NCBI GenBank assembly: GCA_003557965.1
Contig: PWND01000240.1
Span: forward strand, 1-13,484
Direction of reading: 5' to 3'
From: Bacteroidales bacterium
Lineage (GTDB): Bacteria; Bacteroidota; Bacteroidia; Bacteroidales; UBA7960
DNA length: 13,484 nt
Notes under the pieces: model-generated
Told to the model about the DNA's origin: nothing
The model's database searches: none
The model's input: the letters and a program-made list of their open reading frames with translations, nothing else
Program-made: the position numbers and the translations under genes
Shown: piece by piece, positions 1-6,300 of the stretch
Layout of the letters: every line of letters starts with the position of its first letter
How positions within the stretch are numbered: the stretch's first letter is position 1

Positions 1-135
1 AAAACAAAAACCACACAAATAAAAATGGGTTACAACCAATATATTGAATGTGGCCCGGGTGACAGCCTGAAAAGAATATCCAGGTTTATTAATTGCAACC
101 ACAAGATCTATAATTTATCTGCACTAATAAAATAG
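1..135 (+). CDS. Possible C-terminal fragment of a LysM-like protein, cut by window edge
   Basis: Frame 1 is open from the first base to a TAG at 133-135, giving about 44 codons with no start in view except a Met near codon 9. The middle reads YIECGPGDSLKRISRF, which resembles the start of a LysM peptidoglycan-binding motif (Y-x-V-x-x-GDSL-xx-IS), although the rest of a LysM repeat is not clearly there. It would converge on the hemerythrin gene with only four bases between the two stops, an arrangement also seen at 3761/3771. A 44-codon open frame can arise by chance in AT-rich DNA, so this is tentative. Sequence to the left of the window would settle it. Confidence 0.35.
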   Translation, partial: KTKTTQIKMGYNQYIECGPGDSLKRISRFINCNHKIYNLSALIK

Positions 136-139
136 GTTC

Positions 140-544
140 TTATGAATTTTCAATAATGTAATCACCCATTTTCTTATCAACTTTGCTTATATGAGTAAAA
201 AGCCAATCCTTTAGAAATTTAAAAGTTTCAATAGTAACAAACTTCTCTCCTTGTGATGCTTTTTCAGATAGCTCTTCCAGGCTGTTTATAAGCTTTTCAT
301 GTTCTTCCTTATGCGACTCATAGTCCGGGTAGCCTATGCTTTGCATTCTTTTTTCTTCTGCCTGAAAATGATACTTTGTGTAGTTTTTCAGTTCAGTAAA
401 TACCTTATCGAGCACATCTATACCTTTGCCCTCCATCATGTTCTTATGAAAAACATTTATTAATTCAACAAGCTTTTTGTGGTGCTCATCAAACTCCGTA
501 ACGTTAATGCTGTATAATACAGGATGCCATTTAATAAAACTCAT
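140..544 (-). CDS. Bacteriohemerythrin (single-domain hemerythrin)
   Basis: Encodes a 134-residue soluble four-helix-bundle protein that should bind O2 at a non-haem di-iron centre. All seven expected ligands are visible: H22 in FDEHHKKL, H59 and E63 in YHFQAEE, H78 and H82 in HKEEH, and H118 and D123 in HISKVD. The early W6 and the Y-S-I-N stretch before the first helix are also typical of bacterial hemerythrins. There is no added sensory or signalling domain, so it probably carries, stores or buffers oxygen (or NO) in the cytoplasm; that role is inferred from the family. No Shine-Dalgarno precedes the ATG. It appears to be a single gene: 126 bases separate it from the methyltransferase gene upstream on the same strand, and I saw no exact TAnnTTTG element there. 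Confidence 0.93.
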   Translation of the reverse strand: MSFIKWHPVLYSINVTEFDEHHKKLVELINVFHKNMMEGKGIDVLDKVFTELKNYTKYHFQAEEKRMQSIGYPDYESHKEEHEKLINSLEELSEKASQGEKFVTIETFKFLKDWLFTHISKVDKKMGDYIIENS

Positions 545-670
545 AGTACAATTATTTTAATTATTAAAACACAAATTTGCAAAAAATTTATTCTTTCAGG
601 TATTTAATTAAACAATTATTTTATGCGAATTAATAATACGTCTTATTCATGCAAGTTAGTATTAGCGCTA

Positions 671-1438
671 TTATACTGAGATTCTAAGCCATGACATATA
701 AACTGCTGCAGCAACAGCGACATTGAGAGATTCAGCAGTGTAAGTATCTTTACGGGCGTTAAATGAGGGGATAGTAGTCTTTATTGAGATATGCTTTTTG
801 ATATTATTGGATATGCCATTAGATTCATTTCCGAAAACAAGGATACATTCCTGGTGCTTGTCAACTGTATTTATTGCTGCCCCATCCATGAAAGCACCAA
901 TAACAGGAATATTCCCGGGTACAATTTTAAAAAAATCTTCTAACTTAGTATAAACCACATTTGTGCGTGTAATAGAGCCCATGCTGGACTGAACAACTTT
1001 AGGATTGTATAATTCAACACAATCTGTTGAACAAACTATGTTATTAATGCCAAACCAATCTGCTGTTCTTATAATAGTGCCAAGGTTTCCTGCATCCTGT
1101 ATAGTTTCAAGCACTATAGTAATCTTGTTGTTAAGCTCAATTGAGGAAATGTCTGTTTTCGGAATCTCAACAACAGCCAATACCTGGTTTGGAGTCTTTT
1201 GCAGGCTAATTCTTGAAAGTTCCTTTTGAGTAATTCCAACAACACTCGTATAATTACTTAATAAATCTTCATTATTCTTTATCCATTGCTGCAGAGCAAA
1301 GAGATTTTTAATGACGAAGTTGCTATTAAGCAACTCCCTGCAAATTTTATCTCCTTCAGCAATAAACAACCCGTTTTCCTGCCTGCTTCTTTTTGTGTGA
1401 AGTGATTTTATAAATTTTATTTGTGCATTAGTAAGCAT
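671..1438 (-). CDS. TrmH/SpoU-family rRNA or tRNA 2'-O-methyltransferase
   Basis: This 255-residue protein has the SPOUT (trefoil-knot) methyltransferase layout. An N-terminal substrate-binding domain, beginning around FIAEGDKICREL (residues 25-36), is followed by the catalytic domain from about residue 105. Motif 1 is DAGNLGTIIRTADWFG (115-130, with N118 and R124), motif 2 is VFGNESNGIS (201-210, with E205) and motif 3 is AESLNVAVAAA (235-245, with N239). The family transfers a methyl group from S-adenosylmethionine to a ribose 2'-OH in RNA; the target nucleotide cannot be told from sequence. It lies downstream of rplI on the same strand, 117 bases away, with a terminator-like hairpin between them, so any co-transcription would be by read-through. 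No Shine-Dalgarno is seen at the ATG. Confidence 0.9.
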   Translation of the reverse strand: MLTNAQIKFIKSLHTKRSRQENGLFIAEGDKICRELLNSNFVIKNLFALQQWIKNNEDLLSNYTSVVGITQKELSRISLQKTPNQVLAVVEIPKTDISSIELNNKITIVLETIQDAGNLGTIIRTADWFGINNIVCSTDCVELYNPKVVQSSMGSITRTNVVYTKLEDFFKIVPGNIPVIGAFMDGAAINTVDKHQECILVFGNESNGISNNIKKHISIKTTIPSFNARKDTYTAESLNVAVAAAVYMSWLRISV

Positions 1439-1469
1439 GCCAATAATGCTTTTACAGGATTCATAAAAA

Positions 1470-1529
1470 AACTCAAAGCCGAAAGCTTACAGGATTATAA
1501 AACCTTATAAAAACTTTTAACTTTGAGTT
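1470..1529 (-). terminator. Terminator-like hairpin after the rpsF-rpsR-rplI operon
   Basis: Reading the minus strand, AACTCAAAG (1529-1521) pairs perfectly with CTTTGAGTT (1478-1470). The right arm's final TT opens a run of seven T (1470-1464) in the minus-strand transcript. The loop is long (42 nt) but can fold further: it contains two TTATAA palindromes that pair with each other. The position, just after the rplI stop and before the methyltransferase ATG, fits an intrinsic terminator. The long loop and AT-rich stem make it weaker than the one at 7525-7568. Confidence 0.45.
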
Positions 1530-1555
1530 ATAAAAATATTACTCTTAAGATGCTG

Positions 1556-2005
1556 TTATTCAGCAATTACTTCAAATCCAATTTCAAACTGCACCTCTTT
1601 ATGCAGATTAATTTTGGCTTTGTATGTGCCAACTTCCTTAACTGATTCGCCATCTACAATAATTTTTTTACGGTCAATTTCAATATCGTATTGATTTTTT
1701 ATGGCATCAGCAATCTGCAAAGCATTAACAGAGCCGAAAATTTTCCCTGATGTTCCTGCTTTAGCACCAACCTTTACCAATACATCTTTAAGTTTGTCAG
1801 CAAGTGATTGTGCTTCTTTTATCAGTTTTTCTTCTTTAAATGCTCTTTGCTTAATTGTTTCAGCAAGTTTTTTCTTTTCCGAACTAACAGCCAGTATTGC
1901 AAGCCCTTTGGGAATAAGGTAGTTTCTTGCGTAACCTGGTTTTACAGTAACTATATCGTCTTTAAATCCTAGTGTAGGGATATCTTCTTTTAAAATAATT
2001 TCCAT
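1556..2005 (-). CDS. rplI: 50S ribosomal protein bL9
   Basis: Encodes bL9, 149 residues, the usual length. The N-terminal RNA-binding domain begins MEIILKEDIPTLGFKDDI and carries the family signature with VKPGYARNYLIPKG at residues 21-34. A charged linker helix (roughly 40-75) leads to the C-terminal domain, which ends the protein at about 149. bL9 binds 23S rRNA near the L1 stalk and helps keep the reading frame. It is the last gene of the rpsF-rpsR-rplI operon, 11 bases after the rpsR stop. Unlike its neighbours it has a near-perfect Shine-Dalgarno, AGGAGGT at 2017-2011 on the minus strand, five bases before the ATG and overlapping the rpsR stop codon. Confidence 0.97.
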   Translation of the reverse strand: MEIILKEDIPTLGFKDDIVTVKPGYARNYLIPKGLAILAVSSEKKKLAETIKQRAFKEEKLIKEAQSLADKLKDVLVKVGAKAGTSGKIFGSVNALQIADAIKNQYDIEIDRKKIIVDGESVKEVGTYKAKINLHKEVQFEIGFEVIAE

Positions 2006-2010
2006 TTTTT

Positions 2011-2017
2011 ACCTCCT
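2011..2017 (-). promoter_or_regulatory. Strong Shine-Dalgarno (AGGAGGT) for rplI
   Basis: AGGAGGT on the minus strand lies five bases before the rplI ATG, and its first base is the last position of the rpsR TAA. This is unusual here, since ten of the window's twelve complete genes have no recognisable Shine-Dalgarno. The overlap with the rpsR stop suggests that re-initiation or coupling sets the bL9:bS18 ratio (inference). Confidence 0.8.
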
Positions 2018-2289
2018 TATTTTAACAAGTCAGCTACATAAGGTAATATAGCCAAGTGTCTTGCTCTTTTTATTGCTTTTGATACTTTACGCTGATACTT
2101 TACAGAAGTACCTGTGATTCTGCGGGGTAATATTTTTCCCTGCTCATTTACAAACTTCAATAAAAAGTTTGCGTCTTTATAGTCAATATACTTAATGCCT
2201 GATTTTTTAAAGCGGCAGTACTTTTTCTTTTTGATATCTACAGCTATCGGCGCCAGATATCTAATTTCTGAATTTTGTTGATTTGCCAT
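2017..2289 (-). CDS. rpsR: 30S ribosomal protein bS18
   Basis: Encodes bS18, 90 residues. The conserved core is present: Y-C-R-F-K near residues 24-28, followed by the signature run KYQRKVSKAIKRARHLAILP (64-83). bS18 binds 16S rRNA on the platform as a heterodimer with bS6, whose gene lies 24 bases upstream on the same transcript. Structural work on Flavobacterium ribosomes has shown bS18, bS6 and bS21 forming a pocket that hides the 16S anti-Shine-Dalgarno. Translation begins at an ATG preceded by an A/T-rich stretch with no Shine-Dalgarno. There is no ssb between rpsF and rpsR, unlike the proteobacterial and firmicute arrangements; this is normal for Bacteroidota. Confidence 0.97.
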   Translation of the reverse strand: MANQQNSEIRYLAPIAVDIKKKKYCRFKKSGIKYIDYKDANFLLKFVNEQGKILPRRITGTSVKYQRKVSKAIKRARHLAILPYVADLLK

Positions 2290-2313
2290 TTCAGATTATT
2301 TTTTAATTATTAA

Positions 2314-2670
2314 TTAAGATTCCTGGTTTGTTGAAACTTCTTTTTCTTTTCTTCTTTTTTCATTGTAAGCAACGCCATGCTTATCAAGCGACACAGTAAG
2401 AAATCGAATAATACGCTCATCGCGCTTCAGTTCAAGTTCCAACTCTGCAATAAGATTGCCTTCTGCTTTGTAATGAATTAAGTGGTAAAAGCCGGTTGAC
2501 TTTTTTTGGATTGGGTAGGCAAGTTTGCGAAGGCCCCAGTGATCTTCCTGAATAATTTCTGCGCCTTTATCTTTTAGGAATTTTTGAAACTTACTTACCG
2601 TTTCCTTCATCTGTTCATCAGACAAAACGGGAGTCATAATGAAAACGGTTTCGTATTGTTTTAACATCAT
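2314..2670 (-). CDS. rpsF: 30S ribosomal protein bS6
   Basis: Encodes bS6, 118 residues, with the ferredoxin-like fold signatures. YETVFIMTPVLSD (6-18) forms the first strand and turn, WGLRKLAYPIQKKSTG (45-60) is the hallmark loop, and FYHLIHYKAEG (61-71) and ERIIRFLTVSLDK (85-97) complete the sheet. The tail after about 100 is charged and probably flexible. bS6 pairs with bS18 on the 30S platform. It is the first gene of the operon. Two ATG codons are adjacent; the second (2667) is an equally possible start, giving 117 residues. There is no Shine-Dalgarno, but an exact TATCTTTG -7 element lies 45 bases upstream. Confidence 0.97.
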   Translation of the reverse strand: MMLKQYETVFIMTPVLSDEQMKETVSKFQKFLKDKGAEIIQEDHWGLRKLAYPIQKKSTGFYHLIHYKAEGNLIAELELELKRDERIIRFLTVSLDKHGVAYNEKRRKEKEVSTNQES

Positions 2671-2715
2671 ATTGATTTTTAAGTTGTTAAATATTTATTT
2701 AATTAAAATGGAGCG

Positions 2716-2723
2716 CAAAGATA
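2716..2723 (-). promoter_or_regulatory. Bacteroidota -7 element (TATCTTTG) for the rpsF operon
   Basis: The minus strand reads TATCTTTG, an exact match to the phylum's TAnnTTTG -7 consensus, 45 bases before the rpsF ATG. Transcription would start near 2709. No clear TTTG -33 partner lies at the usual distance; the region there is T-rich. Confidence 0.6.
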
Positions 2724-2842
2724 GGAATTTTTATTTAATTGAAAAAAGGGATTTGCAAATTAATTTTTATTGGATTTATTTATAAACCCTGATTTTTGCC
2801 TATCAAATTTACATCAAAGCCATTAAATTTTTAAAAAATAAC

Positions 2843-2850
2843 TAATTTTG
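2843..2850 (+). promoter_or_regulatory. Bacteroidota -7 element (TAATTTTG) for the EamA transporter gene
   Basis: TAATTTTG matches TAnnTTTG exactly and sits 23 bases before the TTG start at 2874, predicting a leader of under 20 nt. Its position supports the TTG start, because the transcript would begin after any upstream alternative. No convincing -33 TTTG was found at the usual spacing. Confidence 0.5.
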
Positions 2851-2873
2851 GCCTCATTGAAAAAAACACTACA

Positions 2874-3761
2874 TTGACAACAGATAATAAACCTGCATTG
2901 ATTGACTGGGCAACCCTAATATTCCTTATGCTGGTGTGGGGGAGCTCATTTATTTTTATTAAAAGAGGTTTGGAAGTATTCTCACACCTGCAGGTTGGCG
3001 GGCTTAGAATTGCTTTATCATTTTTTGTGCTGATTCCTTTTGCTGTTAAGAGATTTAAAAAAGTTGACAAATCCGATCTTAAATTTTTCGTTCTGGCAGG
3101 ACTACTGGGAAACGGGATACCTGCGTTTATGTTTGCTAAAGCTCAAACCGGCCTGGACAGCTATATGGCAGGAATTCTAAATTCACTAACTCCTCTTTTT
3201 ACTCTTGTAATTGGGATAATTTTTTTTGGGATAAAGGCATGGTGGATGAATATTGCAGGTGTAGTAATCGGGTTAATAGGTGCCGTGGGGCTCCTCTGGT
3301 CTTCTTCAGGCGGAAGCCTTTCGCTTAACATTTATTTCTCAATGGCAGTAGTAGTTGCAACAATATGTTATGCGCTTAACATGAATATTGTTAAACGATT
3401 TTTACGCAAGTATGATGCAGTCACTATTACATCTGTAGCTTTCATTTTTATCGGGATTCCGGCTTTGTTTTATATACTTTTACTCACTGATTTTATTCCG
3501 CGCATGCATGTCGGCATTGAGGCATGGAAGAGCCTGGGGTATATATGTATTCTTTCGTTTTTAGGAACTTCTTTAGCTGTAATTTTATTAAATCGCCTCA
3601 TAAAGCGAACTTCTGCAGTTTTTGCCTCCAGTGTTACATACTTAATGCCAATAATAGCTATTATGTGGGGTGTACTCGACGGTGAGGTATTTCTTGCAAT
3701 TTTTGCTGCCTGGATAGTAGTTATACTTGGTGGCGTTTACATGGCAAACCGAAGGTGGTAA
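2874..3761 (+). CDS. EamA/DMT-family membrane transporter
   Basis: A 295-residue inner-membrane protein of the drug/metabolite transporter superfamily, with about ten hydrophobic segments in two EamA repeats (roughly residues 14-140 and 152-290). The WGSSFIFIKRGL stretch in the first segment and NSLTPLFTLVIG near 105 are characteristic of the family. Such proteins export or exchange small metabolites (amino acids, nucleotides, drugs); the substrate cannot be predicted here. The start is TTG at 2874: no in-frame ATG lies between it and the upstream stop, and a TAATTTTG promoter element ends 23 bases before it. The gene converges on the histidine kinase with nine bases between stops, too few for an intrinsic terminator, so the two transcripts probably overlap. 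Confidence 0.9.
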   Translation: MTTDNKPALIDWATLIFLMLVWGSSFIFIKRGLEVFSHLQVGGLRIALSFFVLIPFAVKRFKKVDKSDLKFFVLAGLLGNGIPAFMFAKAQTGLDSYMAGILNSLTPLFTLVIGIIFFGIKAWWMNIAGVVIGLIGAVGLLWSSSGGSLSLNIYFSMAVVVATICYALNMNIVKRFLRKYDAVTITSVAFIFIGIPALFYILLLTDFIPRMHVGIEAWKSLGYICILSFLGTSLAVILLNRLIKRTSAVFASSVTYLMPIIAIMWGVLDGEVFLAIFAAWIVVILGGVYMANRRW

Positions 3762-3770
3762 AACATCTGA

Positions 3771-5063
3771 TTATTCTTCCAGCGGAACAGAAAATGTAAA
3801 TTCGGCACCTTCCCCCTTTTCGCTATTAAAACATATTTTTCCACCTTGCTTTTCAACAAACTCTTTTGTGATTATCAACCCTAAACCACTACCTTTTTCA
3901 TCTGCCGTTCCGTATGTTGAAAAAAACAATTCAGGATCAAACAGCTTTTCTTTATCTTCTTCCTCAATGCCTACTCCATAGTCTTTAATTGTTATTACAG
4001 CTTTTTCATTCTTTGAATCAGCTTTTACAGATATCTCACTGCCTGAATGGGAATATTTTATCGCATTTGAGATTAAATTTCTTAAAATAACTTCCAGCAT
4101 ATTCTTATCAGCATAAACAACCAGGTCATCTGGTAAGTCAATCTTAATTTCCAGCTCTTTTTCATTCGCATTGGGCTTCAACAATTCCACAGTGTCAGAA
4201 ACTACTTCAGCCAGGTTAATATAAGTTGCATTAAACGGGGTCTTGCCTGACTGGCTTCTTGACCAAACTAAAAGGTTATCAAGCAAGGTGTTGATTTTTA
4301 CAATACTTTTATCTAATTCTCCGGCTAATTCTTTTAGCTCATCTTTCGATAACGTATCAATATCTCTTTTAATAATGCGCGAAAAACTGGCTATTGACGC
4401 AAATGGGTTTCTCAGGTCATGAGAAATAATTGAAAAGAACTTATCCTTGCTTGAGTTAATTGACAACAAAGTCTTTTCAGATTGTTTTAGTTTTTCATTA
4501 GCGTCATTTACGTCAATATTTAACTTTTCAAGCTTTTTCTTATGCTCCAATAAATCATCATTTACTGAACGAAGCTTTTCATTAGTTTTTCCAACTTCTT
4601 CCTGCTTTTCAGCAAGCTTTTTGTTTGTTTCAGAAATTATCCTGTACCGGCTATATAAAATCACCAACAAAACCACTGACAATATGGCAACTGCTATCAA
4701 AAAGTACTTTGCAATTCTTGCCCGCTCCGAATCCAGCACAACCAGCTTTCGCTTTTTCCTGCCCAGCTCCTTATCTGTGCGGTCAAATTCATCGTTTATA
4801 TACTTTTTTAATTTCTTGATGTTATAATATATTTTGTTGCAAAATATACTATCACTTATTTTGTCTGGCTTAGGCCGTTCAAGCATACTATCTGCCAGCA
4901 TAACCAAAGTATCAGTGTGTGCAATAATTAAAGCATAGCTTGAATAGGTAGTATCAAATAGTTGATCAGTTTCTACGGAAGTGTCATTGGGCTCTGAATA
5001 CAGATTTGAATCATTTATTGCAAAAAACACAATTATAAAAATCATTAAAGATTTTTTCAACAT
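3771..5063 (-). CDS. Membrane-bound sensor histidine kinase (orphan)
   Basis: This 430-residue kinase begins with a hydrophobic signal-like segment (4-16), then a short, probably periplasmic region (about 24-115) and a transmembrane helix (about 118-138). A long charged coiled coil follows (140-205), then a HisKA domain with FFSIISHDLRNPF (phospho-accepting H215). The HATPase domain has the N-box NLISNAIKYS (329-338), G1 DYGVGI (361-366) and G2 GSGLGL (391-396). The architecture resembles the TPR-containing histidine kinases common in Bacteroidota, but the extracytoplasmic part is only about 90 residues and shows no clear TPR. No response regulator is encoded nearby, so its partner and signal are unknown. 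A TACTTTTG -7 element lies 47 bases upstream. Confidence 0.92.
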   Translation of the reverse strand: MLKKSLMIFIIVFFAINDSNLYSEPNDTSVETDQLFDTTYSSYALIIAHTDTLVMLADSMLERPKPDKISDSIFCNKIYYNIKKLKKYINDEFDRTDKELGRKKRKLVVLDSERARIAKYFLIAVAILSVVLLVILYSRYRIISETNKKLAEKQEEVGKTNEKLRSVNDDLLEHKKKLEKLNIDVNDANEKLKQSEKTLLSINSSKDKFFSIISHDLRNPFASIASFSRIIKRDIDTLSKDELKELAGELDKSIVKINTLLDNLLVWSRSQSGKTPFNATYINLAEVVSDTVELLKPNANEKELEIKIDLPDDLVVYADKNMLEVILRNLISNAIKYSHSGSEISVKADSKNEKAVITIKDYGVGIEEEDKEKLFDPELFFSTYGTADEKGSGLGLIITKEFVEKQGGKICFNSEKGEGAEFTFSVPLEE

Positions 5064-5110
5064 ACAGCTTGTTATTTATAATGTTTGTATATAAATAATT
5101 ATTACAAGCA

Positions 5111-5118
5111 CAAAAGTA
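5111..5118 (-). promoter_or_regulatory. Bacteroidota -7 element (TACTTTTG) for the histidine kinase
   Basis: The minus strand reads TACTTTTG, an exact TAnnTTTG match, 47 bases before the kinase ATG. The nearest TTTG upstream (5135-5132) is only 13 bases away, closer than the usual -33 spacing, so the upstream element is uncertain. Confidence 0.5.
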
Positions 5119-5228
5119 CAAAAAAATCCTACAAATTTTCATTGATGATATTTAGCTGGCCAATTATTTTTTATTATTAAAACACAACTTTTTTAACTTA
5201 TTTGCTTTTATTTTTATTTATATTGTAA

Positions 5229-5236
5229 TATTTTTG
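5229..5236 (+). promoter_or_regulatory. Bacteroidota -7 element (TATTTTTG) for the HhH protein gene
   Basis: TATTTTTG fits TAnnTTTG and lies 23 bases before the ATG at 5260. A TTTG at 5201-5204 could be the -33 element, with a 24-base gap that is slightly longer than usual. The predicted transcript start near 5243 leaves a very short leader. Confidence 0.5.
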
Positions 5237-5259
5237 CTTCTAATTAATTATTATTGTCT

Positions 5260-6240
5260 ATGAGCAATTGGAAAGATCTGTTTTATTTTAATAAAATAGA
5301 AAGAAGTGGCATAATTGTACTTGTTATTCTAATATTTTCAGTAATATTAGCTCCAAAAGTTATTGAAGCTTTAAAAGTCAGGCAGGAAAACGACTTTTCT
5401 GAGTTTTTAGCCGCTGTTAAAGAGTTTGAGCAAAAAAGAATATCTGGTTCAGCTGAGGATTCTTACAAAATGGCTGAGAGCAGCCACAGGCAACAAGCTA
5501 AAACAGTAATGTCTTTACGACAATTTGACCCAAATACAGTTAGTAAAGAAGAGCTTATTGAAATGGGTTTTCCGGAAAGGCTCAGCAATACTATAAATAA
5601 CTTCAGGAATGCTGGTGGCCAATTTAATAAAAAAGAAGACCTGAAAAGAATTTTTGGGATGACTGATTATATTTATAATCAAACCAAAAACTATGTTGTA
5701 ATTGAATCAACAGCAAAAAATGAAGCAAGCCAATCAGGTAATGATACAAAACAACAGGATAATAAGCTTCTGGCCGAAATTAAACCTGCAACCATAACTG
5801 ATGAAACAACCAGCAAATTAAAAAGTTATAGCTTTTATGATGATTTAAATATAAACATTAATACAGCTGACAGCTTAGAACTCACAAAACTTAAAGGAAT
5901 CGGCCAGGTATTTAGCAACAGGATAGTCAGATACAGAGACCTGCTTGGGGGTTTTTATTGTACATATCAATTAATGGATGTATTTGGGATGGACTCTACG
6001 AGATTTAATAATTTAAAGGATAATATTTATGTAGATGGCTCAGTGTCAAAAATCAATATTAACAAAGCAGAATTCGCTGACCTGGTAAGGCACCCATACA
6101 TCAACAGAAATATTGCAAATTCAATAGTAATGATAAGAAAGCAACATGGAAAATATTCCCATATTGAAGACATAAAAAAATCTGACTTAATTAAAGAGGA
6201 AACATTTAAAAAAATTAAGCATTACATATCAGTAAATTAA
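5260..6240 (+). CDS. Membrane-anchored protein with three ComEA-like helix-hairpin-helix repeats
   Basis: Encodes 326 residues from ATG 5260. A TTG two codons upstream is in frame but less likely. The protein has a short cytoplasmic N-terminus, one transmembrane helix (about 17-35), a charged linker and three ComEA-type HhH units. These begin at FDPNTVSKEEL (89-99), ININTADSLELTKLKGIG (198-215) and ININKAEFADLVRHPY (265-280). Each ends in a G-x-F/Y-x-x-x-x-x-L/I-x-x-x-F/D pattern. Middle unit 2 has the canonical LKGIG hairpin; unit 1 (MGFPERL) and unit 3 (HPYINRN) have diverged hairpins. HhH units bind the DNA backbone without sequence specificity, so a role in DNA uptake or DNA handling at the membrane is possible. 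The family is widespread in Bacteroidota but its function is not established. Confidence 0.85.
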   Translation: MSNWKDLFYFNKIERSGIIVLVILIFSVILAPKVIEALKVRQENDFSEFLAAVKEFEQKRISGSAEDSYKMAESSHRQQAKTVMSLRQFDPNTVSKEELIEMGFPERLSNTINNFRNAGGQFNKKEDLKRIFGMTDYIYNQTKNYVVIESTAKNEASQSGNDTKQQDNKLLAEIKPATITDETTSKLKSYSFYDDLNININTADSLELTKLKGIGQVFSNRIVRYRDLLGGFYCTYQLMDVFGMDSTRFNNLKDNIYVDGSVSKININKAEFADLVRHPYINRNIANSIVMIRKQHGKYSHIEDIKKSDLIKEETFKKIKHYISVN

Positions 6241-6300
6241 TTGATAAGCCTGTAAAAAGCTAAGTGTTAGAAAAAATAACCCTCAGACTAATTATTTCAA

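Noticed and set aside
655..677. AGTAT-TAGC/GCTA-ATACT palindrome at the end of the methyltransferase gene
   Set aside because: It has no loop, a two-base bulge and no U run, so it does not look like a terminator.
2290..2313. Missing ssb between rpsF and rpsR
   Set aside because: This looks like a loss compared with E. coli, but rpsF-rpsR-rplI without ssb is the normal arrangement in Bacteroidota.
4447..4827. 126-codon open frame antisense to the histidine kinase
   Set aside because: It mirrors the coiled-coil region and is Ser/Phe-rich, as expected for the reverse complement of Glu/Lys-rich codons.
5254..5259. TTG start two codons before the HhH protein ATG
   Set aside because: The ATG at 5260 is the better codon and gives the expected short N-terminus.
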